Shown here piece after piece: positions 5,904 through 11,934 of a stretch of 17,635 nucleotides of DNA. Under the pieces are notes generated by a model, which did not search any database, was not told the origin of the DNA, and was given only the letters and a program-made list of their open reading frames with translations. This DNA is from Candidatus Magasanikiibacteriota bacterium (lineage in GTDB: Bacteria; Patescibacteriota; Patescibacteriia; Magasanikbacterales; UBA922). Where the stretch lies: contig JACRPD010000026.1 in assembly GCA_016214105.1 (NCBI GenBank), positions 1 to 17,635 on the forward strand, written 5' to 3'. The position numbers and the translations under genes are program-made. The number at the start of each line of letters is the position of its first letter. Within the stretch, counting starts at the first letter, position 1.

Positions 5904-7198
5904 ATAACAAAGTGTTGATTCAAAAATTCAGAAAAATGCCGTGGGAGCACTGGTTGAAACGGCGTTATCCAGTGTTGGTGCCGTATTTAATGGCTCGCGG
6001 CGCTTCAAGGCAGGCTTTTGCCAGATGTGGCGTTAGAGGCGAGTGGCCGATTATTTTATTTGAGCGTGGAGTGTGGTATGGCACGGACGAAATGTTTAAA
6101 TCGGCCGGCAACTACGCGGAAAAATATCTAAAAAAATTAGGCGCGACTTTTTTGACGAAAATTTGTTCTCTTGGTTATAAAAAAACCGCGCGGGAAATCA
6201 ACCTAATGTTGAAAGACGTTAAAACTGCCCCCTTGAAGCAATATAAGAGAGTTGTTGATTTATTAGAGCCGATCAATGTAAGCGTCTGGACAGCGCATGC
6301 CAGCGAGGTATATTTAGATAGTACATTGAGAAAGCGTTTGATTAAATGCGTTGCGACTGAAAAATTAGATGAATATATCGGCGATGTTGGATTCCCGACG
6401 CGTAAAAACACGCACGCGCTTTTAGTCACGGATGTCTTGAAAGGTGTTGGAGTTAAAAAATTGCGCGAAAAATATGGTTGGATGAAAAGCCGTACTGACG
6501 CGGGTTTTGGCTGTGGGTATACTTTAGAGGAGATGGAACAATTACGGCGCGATATTCTAAACAATCCGCCAGCCTGCCACACCTATCCGCGCATGCCGCA
6601 GAAATTAAAAAGTTTAGTTAAAGCGCTGCGGGAGATGGTTTATTTGCGCACATTGCGCAGTGACTGCCTGTTTGAAATTTATTTTCGTTCCGCGTCCATT
6701 TTCGCCCGTCTGGAAAAAGAATTAAATATTGATTCTGTCGGGCATTATTTGCCGGAGGATTTGATTGCGGGCAAACTGAATCGTTATGATGATCAGGATT
6801 GCGCGGTGTTGAAGTACTATGACGATATCATAGTTACGAAAGAAAAAATTGTAGGCGAGCGGATTGTTGGCAAGCAAGAGATTAGAGGCGTTATCGCTTG
6901 GAAGGGTAAAGCCAGCGGCCGCGTGAGGGTGATTTTTTCTCCGACCGAAGCGCATTTGGTGAAACAAGGCGAGATTTTGGTGACGAACATGACTGTTCCG
7001 GCTTATCTTTTGGCAATGAAAAAAGCCGTCGCGTTTGTCACTGACGAAGGCGGAATCACTTGTCACGCCGCCATCATCGCCCGCGAGATGAAGAAGCCCT
7101 GCATCATTGGCACCAAAATCGCCACACAGGTGTTGAAAGATGGCGATTTGGTTGAGGTGGATGCGGAGAAGGGGATAGTTAGAAAGTTATCCACTTGA
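5900..7198 (+). CDS. Protein with C-terminal PEP-utiliser mobile (phosphohistidine) domain
   Basis: 432 residues from the ATG at 5900, chosen because GGGAGG (5889-5894) lies just upstream and the start overlaps the tsaB stop as ATGA; the open frame reaches back to 5732 but only over tsaB. Residues about 335-430 are the swivelling domain of PEP-utilising enzymes: IAWKGKASGRVRVIFSP, GEILVTNMTVP, DEGGITCHAAIIAREMKKP, with H389 as the expected phosphorylated histidine. In PEP synthase and pyruvate phosphate dikinase this domain carries phosphate between an ATP-grasp domain and a PEP/pyruvate barrel; neither is recognisable here. Residues 1-300 are mostly helical with no family I can name. The function, possibly a phosphotransfer to an unknown substrate, is open. 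Confidence 0.7.
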   Translation: MNNKVLIQKFRKMPWEHWLKRRYPVLVPYLMARGASRQAFARCGVRGEWPIILFERGVWYGTDEMFKSAGNYAEKYLKKLGATFLTKICSLGYKKTAREINLMLKDVKTAPLKQYKRVVDLLEPINVSVWTAHASEVYLDSTLRKRLIKCVATEKLDEYIGDVGFPTRKNTHALLVTDVLKGVGVKKLREKYGWMKSRTDAGFGCGYTLEEMEQLRRDILNNPPACHTYPRMPQKLKSLVKALREMVYLRTLRSDCLFEIYFRSASIFARLEKELNIDSVGHYLPEDLIAGKLNRYDDQDCAVLKYYDDIIVTKEKIVGERIVGKQEIRGVIAWKGKASGRVRVIFSPTEAHLVKQGEILVTNMTVPAYLLAMKKAVAFVTDEGGITCHAAIIAREMKKPCIIGTKIATQVLKDGDLVEVDAEKGIVRKLST

Positions 7199-7223
7199 CA
7201 AATCTGCAAATTTGTATTATTAT
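7195..7223 (+). promoter_or_regulatory. Sigma70-type promoter for the DUF4143-type ATPase gene
   Basis: A perfect TTGACA (7195-7200), overlapping the preceding gene's TGA stop, is followed after 17 bases by TATTAT (7218-7223). The expected start is near 7230, with a leader of about 37 nt. Confidence 0.75.
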
Positions 7224-7266
7224 AAATACATAAATACACTTTTTTGTATCCAATTTATATACACTT

Positions 7267-8454
7267 ATGAAAAAACGACTGCTGTTTCATGGAATTTCGC
7301 GTTATTTAAGCCATAAAAATGCTTTGGTAATCACCGGAATGAGGCAGGTTGGCAAGACCACCTTGATGCGTCAAGTGTATGAAGAGAAAAATGACTCGCC
7401 AAAATTGTGGTTTGATTTGGATAATCCATTGGACCAGAAGGTTTTTGAAGATGTTGATTACAACAACATCTATATTCGGTTGCGCGATTTGGCCGGCGGT
7501 GGCAAGGAACGGCTTTTTGTCTTTATAGATGAAATTCAAAATTTTCCTGAAATAACGAAAATTATCAAATTTCTGGTTGATCATTATGGCGTAAAATTTA
7601 TTGTTACCGGCTCGTCAAATTTTTATCTAAAAAATCTTTTTCCAGAGTCGCTGTCAGGCAGGAAGTTTTTGTATTATTTGCCGCCATTGAGTTTTCGCGA
7701 GTACTTATATTTTCATGATAAAATTTCCAAAACAGACGCGGAAAAAATCGACTTGGCGTCAGCCGCGCGGATGGCCGACGCGATTAAATTTTCCAAGTAC
7801 GAAGAGGAGTACACGCGCTATTTGCGTTTTGGCGGTTTCCCGGAAGTAGTAATGACGCAGGATACCGAAGCCAAGACGCAGGTTTTGAAAAATATTTTTG
7901 CTTCTTTTTTTGAAAAGGACTTGAAAATTTTAGCTGATTATTCTGACAGCCGCGAGTTGCGAGATTTAATTTTGCTTTTGGTACCGCGAATTGGTTCCAT
8001 GCTGGATATTACAAAATTAAGCAGCGAGCTTGGCGTCACTCGGGCCAAGGTTTATGGTTACTTGGAGTTTTTGCAGGGCGTATTTTTTATTCGTCTGGTG
8101 TCAAAATACGCCAAAGGCGTTGATCGCTCGGTCGCCGCCGGCCGGCGCGTGTATTTTACCGATACCGGCGTACTGAACACAGTCGGGAATGTCAATGACT
8201 CGCAATTATTTGAAAACGCCGTCATCAACCAATTATCTGATTATGGCGACTTGAGTTTTTATAATCACCGCAACAAGGCCGAAATTGATGCTGTTGTGAA
8301 TAAAAAATTCGCGTTTGAAATCAAATTGACTGGTACGGCCGCGGATGTAAAAAGAGTAAGGAGCTTGGCCGACAAACTTGGCATTAAATCAAGCGCGGTA
8401 ATCAGCAAAAAGTTTGTCGATATTGATGGCGCGGCCTATTCTGCGTTTTTTTGA
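7267..8454 (+). CDS. AAA_14 / DUF4143 family ATPase
   Basis: A 395-residue P-loop ATPase of the widespread AAA_14-DUF4143 type. Walker A is GMRQVGKTT (residues 24-32) and Walker B LFVFIDEIQ (83-91); FIVTGSSNFYL (about 111-121) fits the sensor-1 strand. The segment RYLRFGGFPEVV and a winged-helix-like region (ITKLSSELGVTRAKVYGYLEFL) follow. The C-terminus has EID (339-341) and FEIK (350-353), spaced like a PD-(D/E)XK nuclease core (D341, E351, K353). Members are common in archaea and reduced bacteria. Their substrate is not established; some are linked to mobile or defence genes. It has its own promoter and is followed by a toxin-antitoxin pair, giving the area an accessory character. Confidence 0.85.
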   Translation: MKKRLLFHGISRYLSHKNALVITGMRQVGKTTLMRQVYEEKNDSPKLWFDLDNPLDQKVFEDVDYNNIYIRLRDLAGGGKERLFVFIDEIQNFPEITKIIKFLVDHYGVKFIVTGSSNFYLKNLFPESLSGRKFLYYLPPLSFREYLYFHDKISKTDAEKIDLASAARMADAIKFSKYEEEYTRYLRFGGFPEVVMTQDTEAKTQVLKNIFASFFEKDLKILADYSDSRELRDLILLLVPRIGSMLDITKLSSELGVTRAKVYGYLEFLQGVFFIRLVSKYAKGVDRSVAAGRRVYFTDTGVLNTVGNVNDSQLFENAVINQLSDYGDLSFYNHRNKAEIDAVVNKKFAFEIKLTGTAADVKRVRSLADKLGIKSSAVISKKFVDIDGAAYSAFF

Positions 8455-8459
8455 GTTCT

Positions 8460-8486
8460 ATGAAACACCTCCATCTCAAAATTTGA
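8460..8486 (+). pseudogene. Duplicated 5' fragment of the acylphosphatase gene
   Basis: The 25 bases 8460-8484 match the first 25 bases of the acylphosphatase gene (8997-9021) at 24 positions; the single difference is a synonymous change in codon 4. The reading frame here is MKHLHLKI followed by TGA. Together the two copies flank the hicBA module as a direct repeat. Confidence 0.85.
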
Positions 8487-8511
8487 TTTTTTACTCATTG
8501 TGTTGTATAAT
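8483..8511 (+). promoter_or_regulatory. Promoter of hicBA
   Basis: TTGATT (8483-8488), a 17-base spacer and a perfect TATAAT (8506-8511) give a start near 8518 and a leader of about 20 nt before the GTG at 8538. Confidence 0.7.
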
Positions 8512-8519
8512 CAACTCAA
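8498..8519. promoter_or_regulatory. Imperfect palindrome centred on the hicBA -10, possible operator
   Basis: TTGTGTTG (8498-8505) and CAACTCAA (8512-8519) are inverted repeats (7 of 8) flanking the TATAAT. A repressor here would block the promoter. The encoded HicB lacks an obvious DNA-binding domain, so the binder is uncertain. Confidence 0.35.
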
Positions 8520-8537
8520 ATAAATAAGCATTAGATT

Positions 8538-8771
8538 GTGTTAAAAAACCTACACTATAATTTGATAATTCGTCCGGAACCTGGAGGCGGTTTTACGGTG
8601 TTGGTGCCGGCTTTGCCCGGCTGTGTTACTTATGGCAAGAGTCTTGATGAAGCCAGAAAAATGGCAGGAGATGCCATCAGCGCGTATTTGAAGAGTGTTA
8701 AAAAGCACAAGGGAGACATACAGCATGATGAAAAAAGTTTGGTAACTTCCATTGACGTGGCTTATGCCTAA
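8538..8771 (+). CDS. hicB: HicB-family antitoxin
   Basis: A 77-residue protein starting at GTG (8538), with the HicB pattern: a beta strand YNLIIRPEPGGGFTVLVPALPGCVTYG, then SLDEARKMAGDAISAYLKS. This partial RNase H-like fold binds and neutralises HicA. No ribbon-helix-helix or helix-turn-helix follows, so this short version may neutralise without binding DNA directly. It is promoter-proximal; its stop overlaps the hicA start by a few bases (8764-8771), the usual coupling for a toxin-antitoxin pair. Antitoxin-first order is one of the two known for Hic systems. The start has no clear Shine-Dalgarno sequence. Confidence 0.88.
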   Translation: MLKNLHYNLIIRPEPGGGFTVLVPALPGCVTYGKSLDEARKMAGDAISAYLKSVKKHKGDIQHDEKSLVTSIDVAYA

Positions 8772-8964
8772 AACACCACGTTTAACATCAAAGCAAGTTA
8801 TTAAGTTGCTGAAAGAAAATGGGTTTATTTTGGATCATGTTTCCGGTAGCCATTATGTTTTTTATCATCCAGTTGATGGTAGGAGAGCAGTTGTGCCCTA
8901 TCACACGAAAGACCTGCCGATTGGAACGTTGAAGGCGATTTTACGTTTGGCCGGGTTGGAATAA
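8764..8964 (+). CDS. hicA: HicA-family mRNA interferase toxin
   Basis: 66 residues from ATG 8764. A TTG at 8752 would add four residues, but the ATG gives the family's usual N-terminus. The double-stranded RNA-binding-like fold is clear: SKQVIKLLKENGFILDHVSGSHYVF, then AVVPYHTKDLPIGTLKAILRLAGL. H30 in the GSH motif is the expected catalytic histidine, so the toxin appears intact. HicA cleaves mRNA during translation; HicB, encoded just upstream with an 8-nt overlap, blocks it. The pair is bounded by a promoter and a terminator, making a self-contained cassette. Confidence 0.92.
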   Translation: MPKTPRLTSKQVIKLLKENGFILDHVSGSHYVFYHPVDGRRAVVPYHTKDLPIGTLKAILRLAGLE

Positions 8965-8965
8965 T

Positions 8966-8996
8966 GGACGCATGAAATGCGTCTGTTTTAATTTTT
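8966..8996 (+). terminator. Terminator after hicA
   Basis: GGACGCAT (8966-8973), loop GAA and ATGCGTCT (8977-8984) form an 8-bp stem (outer G-U), followed by GTTTTAATTTTT, which runs up to the acylphosphatase ATG. The U-tract is interrupted, so termination may be partial. Confidence 0.65.
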
Positions 8997-9275
8997 ATGA
9001 AACACCTTCATCTCAAAATTTTCGGCGAAGTGCAGGGTGTTAATTTTCGTTGGTATGCCAGAAAAGAAGCGAGACGATTAGGTTTAAGCGGGTGGGTCAA
9101 AAATATGTCGGACGGGACAGTTGAGATGGTCGTTGAAGGTGAAGAAAATAAGTTAAAGGAATTTTTGAATTGGTGCAAAGTCGGTCCGCGAGGAGCGGTT
9201 GTTAGTAAGGCTGAAGAGGGGTGGGGAGAGATTGGAGAAAGATTTGAAGATTTTAAAATTAGTTTTGAAGAGTGA
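8997..9275 (+). CDS. acyP: Acylphosphatase
   Basis: A 92-residue protein of normal family length. It carries the signature GEVQGVNFRWYARKEARRLG, followed by LSGWVKNMSDGTVEMVVEG. R18 in the phosphate cradle and N36 are the expected catalytic residues. The enzyme hydrolyses carboxyl-phosphate bonds such as acetyl phosphate or 1,3-bisphosphoglycerate in the cytoplasm. No Shine-Dalgarno sequence is present. Its first 25 bases are repeated upstream of hicBA at 8460. The toxin-antitoxin cassette therefore seems to have entered at the start of this gene, which may once have followed the ATPase gene directly. Confidence 0.95.
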   Translation: MKHLHLKIFGEVQGVNFRWYARKEARRLGLSGWVKNMSDGTVEMVVEGEENKLKEFLNWCKVGPRGAVVSKAEEGWGEIGERFEDFKISFEE

Positions 9276-9283
9276 ATAAATAA

Positions 9284-9311
9284 AAAAAATTTCCTTCGCA
9301 GGAAATTTTTT
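9284..9311. terminator. Bidirectional terminator after acyP and the coiled-coil gene
   Basis: AAAAAATTTCCT (9284-9295), loop TCGC and AGGAAATTTTTT (9300-9311) form a perfect 12-bp stem with A- and T-tracts at its ends. It lies between convergent genes. Confidence 0.9.
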
Positions 9312-9324
9312 GTTTTAAATTTCT

Positions 9325-9663
9325 TTAACACGCGGGTTGTAGTTGTTTTACTTGCCGTTCAAGCATCTGCACTCGCTGGCGCAATTCTAAAATATCGCTG
9401 GCGTGCGCGTCCGAATCTTCTTTTGTACGTTTTTCTAATTGAGCCAAACGAAATTTGATATCTTTTAATTCTATGCATATTGAGCGCAATTCAGATTCAA
9501 GAGTATCAAACCGTCCATTTACTTCATCAAACTTTTTGTTTACTTCCCCCTTAAATTCTTCAAATTCATCTTTCGTCACCGCGTTGTCTTTAATGAAATT
9601 AACCGTTTCAAACGTGGAATTGACGGTTTCCAATATTTCTTGTAAAAGTTTGTTATCCTCCAT
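9325..9663 (-). CDS. Coiled-coil protein of unknown function
   Basis: 112 residues, almost entirely helical with heptad-like hydrophobic spacing. Residues about 1-65 (LLQEILETVNSTFETVNF, FKGEVNKKFDEVNGRFDTLE) and 66-108 (LKDIKFRLAQLEKRTKE, LRQRVQMLERQVKQLQ) suggest a long coiled coil with a short break around DSDAHA. The repeated FDEVNGRFDTLE style occurs in many small hypothetical proteins from reduced and phage-bearing genomes, so no function is proposed. There is no signal peptide or membrane segment. It has its own promoter (9685-9712) and shares a bidirectional terminator with acyP. Confidence 0.75.
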   Translation of the reverse strand: MEDNKLLQEILETVNSTFETVNFIKDNAVTKDEFEEFKGEVNKKFDEVNGRFDTLESELRSICIELKDIKFRLAQLEKRTKEDSDAHASDILELRQRVQMLERQVKQLQPAC

Positions 9664-9684
9664 ATTATTTTTTTAAGTGATGAT

Positions 9685-9712
9685 ATTATAACACATAAGA
9701 TTTGGCTGTCAA
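9685..9712 (-). promoter_or_regulatory. Promoter of the coiled-coil gene
   Basis: On the minus strand, a perfect -35 TTGACA (9712-9707), a 16-base spacer and a perfect -10 TATAAT (9690-9685) give a start near 9678 and a short leader before the ATG at 9663. Confidence 0.8.
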
Positions 9713-9725
9713 ACCTAATCTATCT

Positions 9726-9759
9726 AAAAATGCAGACGCCCCGACGTAACGTCGGGGCG
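9726..9759 (-). terminator. Strong GC-rich terminator of the 9774-10283 gene
   Basis: CGCCCCGACG (9737-9746), loop TAA and CGTCGGGGCG (9750-9759) form a perfect 10-bp stem. Reading leftward it is followed by TCTGCATTTTTAG, a T-tract offset by a few bases. The high GC matches the gene it ends rather than the neighbourhood. Confidence 0.75.
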
Positions 9760-9773
9760 CAGGAAGGAGCGAA

Positions 9774-10283
9774 CTACAGCTTGCTAATGTTGATGTGGCC
9801 GCCGCGGTCAACATCGATCCGGTAGGCCGTTGCCGGCAGGATTTCGTTCTGGATACCCAGAGCGTTTTGCAGGGCGCACAGGAATGATTTGCTGGCGCAG
9901 ACCACGGCGTTATGCGGCAGGGTGTTGCGGATGTAGATGCGGACAGAGTCGCGTAGAGCTACAGCATCGGTTACGGTTGTTGCCATGACTCTCGTGCCGT
10001 TTGCGAACACAACAAAGCAAGTACCCTTCACGCCTTTCTGCCGGCTGTCGGCTGTGCCGGCGAGAATGGTGAAGTTGCTCGGATGCAGTTCGAGCAACTC
10101 GGCGATCTGGCGATGCCGTTGTCCGGTGCCGCACACGACTTCACTGGGCTCTGTAGGAAGGTGCTGGCGGAGTTTCTTGATTTTCGCGCGGCCACGCTTA
10201 ATGTCAGGGTCCGGGTAGCGATCATGCCCGCCGCCAGTCACCACGTAGATTGTTTTTCCCAGCGCAACTGCCTTAGCCTCCAT
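9774..10283 (-). CDS. Hypothetical protein, possibly histidine-phosphatase-like fold; GC-rich
   Basis: 169 residues starting at ATG 10283 behind a textbook Shine-Dalgarno sequence (GGAGG), rare in this window. I do not recognise the family. IYVVTGGGHDRYPD at the N-terminus, VVCGTGQRHRQIAELLEL at 48-65 and VVCASKSFLCALQNALG near residue 127 lie where histidine phosphatases have RHG, SxxxRaxqTAe and the second catalytic His region. The RHG histidine is replaced by TGGGHD and the second His is absent, so a catalytic role is doubtful. Sampled 60-base blocks are 53-63% G+C, clearly above the AT-rich genes beside it. With its own promoter, Shine-Dalgarno sequence and terminator, it looks like a separately acquired or specially regulated unit. 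Confidence 0.6.
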   Translation of the reverse strand: MEAKAVALGKTIYVVTGGGHDRYPDPDIKRGRAKIKKLRQHLPTEPSEVVCGTGQRHRQIAELLELHPSNFTILAGTADSRQKGVKGTCFVVFANGTRVMATTVTDAVALRDSVRIYIRNTLPHNAVVCASKSFLCALQNALGIQNEILPATAYRIDVDRGGHINISKL

Positions 10284-10359
10284 TTATTTCCTCCATCTTA
10301 TTCTGACCGCATTTTCCAAAACACCCTGTTTGGATTTTTGCGGTTATTTCCGTCGTTAT

Positions 10360-10388
10360 GTTATATCAAATGTTGCGTTGAAGGTCAA
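10360..10388 (-). promoter_or_regulatory. Promoter of the 9774-10283 gene
   Basis: On the minus strand, TTGACC (10388-10383), 17 bases and TATAAC (10365-10360) predict a start near 10353, giving a leader of about 70 nt. The -35 directly touches the two-word ATTNGTAT element at 10389. Confidence 0.65.
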
Positions 10389-10410
10389 ATTAGTATACTA
10401 TTGGTATGTT
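10389..10410 (+). repeat. Two-word copy of the ATTNGTAT element
   Basis: ATTAGTATACT followed by ATTGGTATGTT gives two words at 11-nt spacing, six bases before the ATG at 10417 and touching the -35 of the divergent gene. It matches the word consensus of the arrays at 2318-2430 and 4750-4799. Confidence 0.7.
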
Positions 10411-10416
10411 TAACCT

Positions 10417-11931
10417 ATGCTTTCTGATTACCAAAAATACCGCCTTTTTGAAATTCTTCCCGGACTAAGCATCTGGTTGACTTTGGTTTTATCTATTATT
10501 TTATCTTTCATCCGTCCGTTGTGGATGATTTATTTTATTATTTTATTTGATATTTATTGGGTGTTGAAAGTGATTAATTTTTCATTTTATTTAATTTTGG
10601 GGTGGTGGCGGTTTAGAATAGCGCGGAAAATTGATTGGGTTGCCAAAATGAAAGAAGATGCGCCGGTCACTTCGGCAGGCTCAGCGCAGGGTTGGGAAGA
10701 AAAAAGACATGTGGTTTTTTTGACTCTATTTAACGAAACCTGGGATGTGGTTAAGACCGCGGTTGAGAGCGTTTGCGCGGCGGCGTATGAAAAAGACAAG
10801 TTTGTGATCGTGGTCGCGGGCGAGGCGAGGATGCGCGAGCACTACGAAGATATTTTGAGCAAAATCAGACAAACATTCGGAGGTTGTTTTGGCGATATTG
10901 TTGGTACTTTGCATCCGGCAGATCCGATTGAGGAAATTCCCGGCAAGGGATCAAATTTGAATTATTCGGAAAATGAAATGAGGAAATATATAGACGCCAA
11001 GGGCTGGAATTATGATAAAGTTATTACCACGATTTTTGATATTGATACGGTCTGCCATCCGCAATATTTCGCCTGTTTAACTTATTTATATTGCAAGCAC
11101 CCGCGGCCGACGCGCAGTTCGTTTCAACCGATTGCGTTGTATGATAATAATATTTGGGAATCGCCTGCGGTATTGCGCATTATGGCTTTCGGCACCACGT
11201 TTTGGATTATGACTTCGCTCGCCCGGCAAGATTCGCTGGTCACTTTTTCTTCGCATTCCATGAGCTTTCGCGCGATCGTTGACGCCGGTTATCATGAAAA
11301 AAGAATTGTTAGCGAAGACTCGCGCATTTTCTTTCAGTGTTTGTTGGCGTATGATGGAGATTATGAGGTTACGCCGATTTATTTGCCGGTTTCTATGGAT
11401 ACGGTGCGCGATGACAAATGGTGGCAGAGCATAAAAAATCTTTACCGCCAGCAAAGGCGCTGGGCTTGGGGCGTGGAGCAGGTGTCATATTTGCTGTATG
11501 AGTTTGGCAGGGAGGAGAGGAAAAAATTTCCGCTTTGGAAAAAAATCAAATGGTTGTTTGTGGAGTGGGAAGGCAAGTGGTCCTGGTGCATGGTGGCGCT
11601 TGTCATTACCTTACTCGGCCGCTTGCCGATGTGGGTGGCGTCGGAAGATGTGAGGCAGAGCGCGCTTTTTTTCAACGCGCCGTATATATTGGAAACACTG
11701 ATGATTATCGCCATGAGCGGGATGTTGTTGTCAGCGGCTTTGAGTCTGCCGCTTTTGCCGCGCCGGCCCGAGTCGCAATCTCCATATAAATATATTATAA
11801 TGTTATTGCAGTGGCTTCTTCTGCCGTTTTCTTTGATTTTTGTCAGTTCAATTCCGGCCATTGACGCGGTTACTCACCTTATGAGAGGAAAATATTTAGG
11901 ATTTAATATTTCGCAGAAAAAGAGAAAATAA
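10417..11931 (+). CDS. Membrane-bound family 2 glycosyltransferase
   Basis: 504 residues with two N-terminal TM helices (about 16-65), a cytoplasmic GT-A catalytic domain, and about four C-terminal helices (about 388-490). The catalytic domain shows VVFLTLFNETWDVV at its first strand, DID (208-210) as the metal/nucleotide DxD, SEDSRIFFQ near 298 with the general-base Asp, and QQRRWAWG near 345, the QxxRW motif of processive enzymes such as cellulose and hyaluronan synthases. It probably polymerises or transfers a sugar at the membrane for a surface glycan; the sugar is unknown. A dispersed repeat is translated at about residues 84-91. It opens a co-directional envelope run; the next gene starts 3 bases after its stop. 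Confidence 0.85.
   Translation: MLSDYQKYRLFEILPGLSIWLTLVLSIILSFIRPLWMIYFIILFDIYWVLKVINFSFYLILGWWRFRIARKIDWVAKMKEDAPVTSAGSAQGWEEKRHVVFLTLFNETWDVVKTAVESVCAAAYEKDKFVIVVAGEARMREHYEDILSKIRQTFGGCFGDIVGTLHPADPIEEIPGKGSNLNYSENEMRKYIDAKGWNYDKVITTIFDIDTVCHPQYFACLTYLYCKHPRPTRSSFQPIALYDNNIWESPAVLRIMAFGTTFWIMTSLARQDSLVTFSSHSMSFRAIVDAGYHEKRIVSEDSRIFFQCLLAYDGDYEVTPIYLPVSMDTVRDDKWWQSIKNLYRQQRRWAWGVEQVSYLLYEFGREERKKFPLWKKIKWLFVEWEGKWSWCMVALVITLLGRLPMWVASEDVRQSALFFNAPYILETLMIIAMSGMLLSAALSLPLLPRRPESQSPYKYIIMLLQWLLLPFSLIFVSSIPAIDAVTHLMRGKYLGFNISQKKRK
10668..10691 (+). repeat. Dispersed TTCGGCAGGCTCAG-type repeat inside the GT2 gene
   Basis: A CACTTCGGCAGGCTCAGCG-type sequence encodes TSAGSAQG in frame, in the variable linker before the first catalytic strand. 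It matches a short repeat I know to be widespread in intergenic DNA of many environmental bacteria, including this group. Confidence 0.6.
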
Positions 11932-11934
11932 TTT

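Noticed and set aside
7201..7266. Repeat element in the spacer before the ATPase gene
   Set aside because: The ATAAATACATAAATACAC run is AT-rich and slightly repetitive, but the spacer is short and is explained by a promoter -10 and leader; no second arm or word spacing was seen.
8460..8486. A real eight-codon leader peptide (MKHLHLKI) before hicB
   Set aside because: Its near identity to the acyP start is better explained by duplication, and it lies upstream of the hicB promoter, so it would not be on the hicBA transcript.
9774..10283. Active phosphoglycerate mutase or histidine phosphatase
   Set aside because: The RHG nucleophile motif is replaced by TGGGHD and the second catalytic His is missing; only a possible fold relationship is claimed.
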